From: DATJSJ01 sp035504175 | GTDB taxonomy: Bacteria; Pseudomonadota; Alphaproteobacteria; Acetobacterales; Acetobacteraceae | DNA length: 9,649 bases | Direction of reading: 5' to 3' | Assembly: GCA_035504175.1 (NCBI GenBank) | Contig: DATJSJ010000294.1 | Coordinates: 1-9,649 of the forward strand | Part shown: one piece after another, positions 5,368 to 9,649 of the stretch | How the letters are laid out: the number at the start of each line of letters is the position of its first letter | Numbering within the stretch: position 1 is the stretch's first letter | Translations under genes and position numbers: made by a program | Notes under the pieces: generated by a model | What the model was told of the DNA's origin: nothing | The model's database searches: none | What the model saw: only the letters and a program-made list of their open reading frames with translations

Positions 5368-6498
5368 CTACAGCAGACGCTGCAGGATGATCTTCTGCAC
5401 GTCGGACGTGCCCTCGTAGATCTGGCAGACGCGCACGTCGCGCCAGATCCGCTCCACCGGGAAATCGGTGAGATAGCCGTAGCCGCCGAGCGTCTGGATC
5501 GCGGCGCTGCAGATCGACTCCGCCGCCTCGGACGCGAACAGCTTCGCCATCGCCGCCGCCTCCAGCGCCGGCGCACCGGCATCCTTCAGCCGTGCCGCAT
5601 GCCAGGTGAGCTGCCGCGCCGCCGCGAGCTGCGTCTTCGCCTCCACCAGGCGGAAGCCGACCGCCTGGTGATCGATGATGCGCTTGCCGAAGGCCTGCCG
5701 CTCGCGCGCGTAAGCGATGGCGCAATCGAGCGCCGCGCGCGCCATGCCGACGCTCTGCGCCGCGATGCCGATGCGCCCGGATTCCAGCGTGGAGAGCGCG
5801 ATGCGATAGCCGTCGCCCTCGGCACCGATGCGCTGCGCTTCGGGCACTTCCATCGCGGTGAAGGCGAGCGCGCAACTGTCCGACGCCTTCTGCCCGAGCT
5901 TGCGCTCGACGCGCGTCACCGCGAAGCCGGGCGCGTCGTTGGCGACGACGAAGCAGGAGATGCCGTGCCGTCCGGCGGCGGGATCGGTCACCGCGAACAG
6001 CACCGTCGCCTGGCCGATCGCGGCGTTGCTGATGAACTGCTTGGCGCCGTCGATCACGTAGGCATCGCCGCGCCGCACCGCGCGCGTCGCGATCGCCGCG
6101 GCGTCGGAGCCGGCGCCGGGCTCGGTCAGCGCGAAGCTGCCCACCCATTCGCCGGACGCGAGCGGGCGCAGCCAGCGCGATTTCTGTGCGTCGCTGCCGA
6201 AGCGCTCCAGCACCTCGCAGGTCGGCGCGTTGTGCACGCTCATCAGGGTGGAAACGCTGCCGTCGCCGGCGGCGATCTCCTCCACCACCGCGGCATAGGT
6301 CAGGGTATCGATGCCGGCGCCGGACCAGTCGGGCGCGGTGGTGGCGCCGAGGAAGCCGAGCGCCGCCAGGCCGCCTATCGCCGCTTGCTCGATCCGCCCG
6401 GCCGCCTCGCGTGCGGCGGCACCCGGCGCCAGCACCTCCGCGGCGAAGCGGCGCGCGGTTTCGACGATCAGCGGATCGGGGCCGCCTGGCTCGGCCAT
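5368..6498 (-). CDS. Acyl-CoA dehydrogenase
   Basis: This is a 376-aa FAD-dependent acyl-CoA dehydrogenase, full length for the family. It introduces the alpha,beta double bond into an acyl-CoA and passes electrons to electron-transfer flavoprotein. Both family signatures are present: SFALTEPGAGSDAAA (about residues 121-135) and QTLGGYGYLTDFPVERIWRD (335-354). The catalytic base is E362 in QIYEGTSDVQ, the position used by short/medium-chain and isobutyryl/2-methylbutyryl-type enzymes rather than by isovaleryl-CoA dehydrogenase. The start at 6498 (MAEPGGPDPLIVETARRFAA) gives the normal N-terminal helix and lies two bases after the thiolase stop. The Shine-Dalgarno is weak, so translational coupling is likely. 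It is the last gene of the operon after the 2-oxoacid oxidoreductase and thiolase, so its substrate is probably an acyl-CoA made by that pathway. Chain or ring specificity cannot be read from sequence. Confidence 0.95.
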   Translation of the reverse strand: MAEPGGPDPLIVETARRFAAEVLAPGAAAREAAGRIEQAAIGGLAALGFLGATTAPDWSGAGIDTLTYAAVVEEIAAGDGSVSTLMSVHNAPTCEVLERFGSDAQKSRWLRPLASGEWVGSFALTEPGAGSDAAAIATRAVRRGDAYVIDGAKQFISNAAIGQATVLFAVTDPAAGRHGISCFVVANDAPGFAVTRVERKLGQKASDSCALAFTAMEVPEAQRIGAEGDGYRIALSTLESGRIGIAAQSVGMARAALDCAIAYARERQAFGKRIIDHQAVGFRLVEAKTQLAAARQLTWHAARLKDAGAPALEAAAMAKLFASEAAESICSAAIQTLGGYGYLTDFPVERIWRDVRVCQIYEGTSDVQKIILQRLL

Positions 6499-6500
6499 GC

Positions 6501-7676
<1,176 letters not shown>

Positions 7677-7680
7677 GACG

Positions 7681-9649
7681 CTATTCCGCCGCCATCGCGG
7701 CCGGCGCCGCAAGCCGGTCGAGCAGCACGCGCCGCTCCGCCGCGGCACGCTCGGCACTCGCCTGCTTCACCGGGCCGAAGCCGCGGATCGCGAGCGGCAG
7801 CCGCGCCAGCGCCACCGCCGTCGGCAGGTGTGCGGCGGTGAGCCCGTCCAGCGCGCGGCGCAGATCGGCCTCGTATTCCTCGGCCAGGCGCCGCTCCAGG
7901 CGTCGCTCCGCCTGCCGGCCGAACGGATCGAGCGCCGTGCCGCGCAGGTGCTTGCCATGGCGCAGCGCCCGGAACAGCGGCAGCGCCAGCCAGCCGGGCA
8001 CCGCGACCTTGCGCCGCCGCCCGGTCGCCGGATCGGTGCGGCTGAGCAGCGGCGGGGCGAGGTAGAAGCGCGCGCCGCGCGGCCAGGCCTGCACCGCGTG
8101 CAGCCGCGCCACCTCGTACTCGTCCTTGACCGCGAGCAGGTGGAAGAACCCCTCGGCCACCGCCCGGGCGAGCGCGCCGCCGGCGCCGCCGACCGCCGCC
8201 TCGCGCGAAGCGGCCTGCGCGACCAGGCTGCGATACCGCGCGGCCAGGCCTTCGTCCTGGTAGGCGGCGAGTTCGCCGGCCCGCGCCTCGACCAGCGCCG
8301 CGAGATCACGGGGCGCGGCTGGCGCCTCGCCGAGGATCTCCGCCGCCAATGCGGCGTTCCGCGCCAGGATGCGGCCCCACAAGAAGGCGCGGTGGTTGAG
8401 CGCGACGGCGGTGCCGTTCAGCGCGATGGCGCGCCGCAGCGCCGCCTCGCCGACCGGCAGCAGGCCGCGCTGCCAGGCCGCACCGAGCAGCAGCGTGTTG
8501 GCGAGCTGGGCGCTGCCGAACAGCCGCTCGGCCAGGGCGGTCGCGTGCAGGCAGAGCGTGCGTTGCGGATCGGCGACGCGCTCGATCGCCCGCCGGTGCC
8601 GCGCCGCGTCGAGCGGCAGGTCGGCATGCGCGAGGAACTCGAGATTCGCCTGCAGGTCGAGATTGCCGATCACCGCGGCGTCGCCGCGGCAACGACTCAG
8701 CACGTCCGCCGACGCACCCACGGCCAGGTCGCCGGCGAGCAGCAGATCCGCCTCGCCGCGCGGAATGCGCACGACGTCGATCGGCGCGCTGCGCACGACA
8801 TCGATGGGCGCGCTACGCACGACATCGATCGGCGCGCTGCGCAGGACCTCGACCGGCACGCCGTCCGCCACCGGAGCGGCGCCGATCTGCACATGCGCCA
8901 CCACCGCGCCGTTCTTCTGCGCCAGGCCGGTGAAGTCGAGCGTGCTGGCGTCGCGGCCTTCCAGATGCGCCGCCATTGCCAGGATCGCGCCGGTGGTGAC
9001 GATGCCCTGGCCGCCGATGCCGGCGAACAGCCCGCGCCAGACGCGCGTCCCGCGCGGCAGATCCGGCGCCGGCAGTGCCGCGGCCAGCGTTGCCTCCCGC
9101 GCCGCCCACGCGTCCTCCGCCGGCGCGTCGCCCGCCGGCGCCGTCGCAGGCATGGTGACGAAGCTCGGGCAGAAGCCCTTGAGGCAGGAGAGGTCGGTGT
9201 TGCAGGCGGTGGGCGAGATGCGGCGCTTGCGGCCGTACTCGGTCGCCACCGGCTCGATCGCGATGCAGCCGGATTGCGCGGTGCAGTCGCCGCAATTCTC
9301 GCAGACCCGCGCATTGATGGCGACGCGCGTCGCGGCCGGCTGCATGCGGCCGCGCTTGCGCCGGCGGCGCTTCTCGGCGGCGCAGACCTGGTCGTAGACC
9401 AGCGCGCTGACGCCGGCCCAGTCGCGCAATTCGCGCTGCACCGCGTCCAGCGCCTCGCGCGTGTGCCGCGTGGTGCCGGGCGGCAGCGCGCGGGCGGCCG
9501 GCAGGCGCGAGGCTTCGTCGGCGACCAGCGCGATGCGCCCGACGCCCTCGGCCGCGAGCTGGCGCGCGATGCCGGCGGCGGTCGGCGCGCCCTCGGCCGG
9601 CTGGCCGCCGGTCATCGCCACCGCATCGTTGACCAGGATCTTGAAGGTG
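7681..9649 (-). CDS. Indolepyruvate:ferredoxin oxidoreductase, fused, C-terminal part
   Basis: This is a partial gene whose 5' end lies beyond 9649; about 655 of the usual ~1150-1190 residues of the fused IorA-IorB type are visible. The enzyme decarboxylates aryl 2-oxo acids (indolepyruvate, phenylpyruvate) to acyl-CoA with ferredoxin reduction. The visible part opens with TFKILVNDAVAMTGGQP, the conserved end of the thiamine-diphosphate-binding region. A cysteine-rich iron-sulfur segment follows (CENCGDC...SGC about 9303-9265, then CNTDLSCLKGFCPSF). Next is the gamma-type domain GLFAGIGGQGIVTTGAI...TLDFTGLAQKNGAV, and finally the long C-terminal region special to fused enzymes (DUF6537-like; VAVPGWLALPLFR, LRHGKHLRGTALDPFG). 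The GTG at 9621 is internal, not the start. A 24-bp repeat inserts RSAPIDVV copies into the gamma domain (8767-8862). The gene leads the operon. Substrate preference within 2-oxo acids is inferred from family only. Confidence 0.93.
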   Translation of the reverse strand, partial: TFKILVNDAVAMTGGQPAEGAPTAAGIARQLAAEGVGRIALVADEASRLPAARALPPGTTRHTREALDAVQRELRDWAGVSALVYDQVCAAEKRRRRKRGRMQPAATRVAINARVCENCGDCTAQSGCIAIEPVATEYGRKRRISPTACNTDLSCLKGFCPSFVTMPATAPAGDAPAEDAWAAREATLAAALPAPDLPRGTRVWRGLFAGIGGQGIVTTGAILAMAAHLEGRDASTLDFTGLAQKNGAVVAHVQIGAAPVADGVPVEVLRSAPIDVVRSAPIDVVRSAPIDVVRIPRGEADLLLAGDLAVGASADVLSRCRGDAAVIGNLDLQANLEFLAHADLPLDAARHRRAIERVADPQRTLCLHATALAERLFGSAQLANTLLLGAAWQRGLLPVGEAALRRAIALNGTAVALNHRAFLWGRILARNAALAAEILGEAPAAPRDLAALVEARAGELAAYQDEGLAARYRSLVAQAASREAAVGGAGGALARAVAEGFFHLLAVKDEYEVARLHAVQAWPRGARFYLAPPLLSRTDPATGRRRKVAVPGWLALPLFRALRHGKHLRGTALDPFGRQAERRLERRLAEEYEADLRRALDGLTAAHLPTAVALARLPLAIRGFGPVKQASAERAAAERRVLLDRLAAPAAMAAE
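8767..8862 (-). repeat. 24-bp in-frame tandem repeat in the oxidoreductase
   Basis: Three near-identical 24-base units (8767-8790, 8791-8814, 8815-8838) differ from one another at only one to three positions and encode RSAPIDVV three times. A diverged fourth unit (8839-8862, VPVEVL plus flanking residues) lies before them in protein order. Relatives, as I recall them, have a single such strand between HV.I and RIPRGEADLLL. The extra copies therefore look like recent slippage or recombination duplications that kept the reading frame. Confidence 0.9.

Noticed and set aside
7677..7757. Thiolase start at 7757
   Set aside because: The extra 27 residues are Arg-rich, overlap the oxidoreductase gene, and precede the normal thiolase start MEEVFILGAARTP.
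8767..8862. Tandem units as a CRISPR-like array
   Set aside because: Units are directly adjacent with no spacers and lie in frame within a conserved enzyme.
9619..9621. GTG 9621 as the start of the oxidoreductase
   Set aside because: The frame continues upstream with TFKILVNDA, part of a conserved family motif, so the gene runs off the window.

Overview
The window comes from a high-GC proteobacterium. An alphaproteobacterium (Rhodospirillales/Acetobacterales-like) is my best guess, from the fused indolepyruvate:ferredoxin oxidoreductase, the Rcp1-type response regulator with a multi-PAS kinase, and a PEP-CTERM protein; a betaproteobacterium is not excluded. Composition is mosaic. The block 781-840, inside the PEP-CTERM gene, is 25/60 G+C, while the block 7561-7620, inside the thiolase gene, is 52/60.

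Left part (1-4500). A tRNA-Ser(CGA) gene with encoded CCA (40-129) is followed by AT-richer DNA, then a short ORF that looks like a decayed zinc-ribbon-type protein (289-537). All further genes are on the minus strand except an IS remnant. They are a secreted PEP-CTERM protein whose sorting signal has fallen out of frame (615-1265), a single-domain response regulator (1456-1881) and a three-PAS histidine kinase overlapping it by ATGA. The kinase gene is split by an apparent one-base deletion near 3281; restored, it would run 3685-1878 and encode about 602 aa. On the plus strand, 4078 to about 4270 is the N-terminal stub of an IS256-family transposase, itself frameshifted. Three apparent frameshifts within about 4 kb, an IS remnant and a tRNA border suggest a decaying acquired segment, although sequencing error must be excluded.

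Middle (4500-5367). A small periplasmic class I cytochrome c (start 4894, good Shine-Dalgarno, candidate FNR/ANR box upstream) is followed by about 470 bp without a supportable gene. That stretch holds one perfect hairpin downstream of the next operon.

Right part (5368-9649). An intact, very GC-rich minus-strand operon is transcribed in the order indolepyruvate:ferredoxin oxidoreductase (5' end beyond the window), acetyl-CoA acetyltransferase, acyl-CoA dehydrogenase, with gaps of only 4 and 2 bases. It reads as a catabolic module. The oxidoreductase would turn an aryl (or similar) 2-oxo acid into an acyl-CoA, and the dehydrogenase and thiolase would supply the first and last steps of a beta-oxidation-type sequence; the hydratase and hydroxyacyl dehydrogenase are not in the window. 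The oxidoreductase carries an in-frame 24-bp tandem repeat (RSAPIDVV x3). No clearly new defence or mobile system is visible. The most interesting items are the broken PEP-CTERM and kinase genes, the candidate sigma-54 and FNR-type sites, and the tandem repeat.
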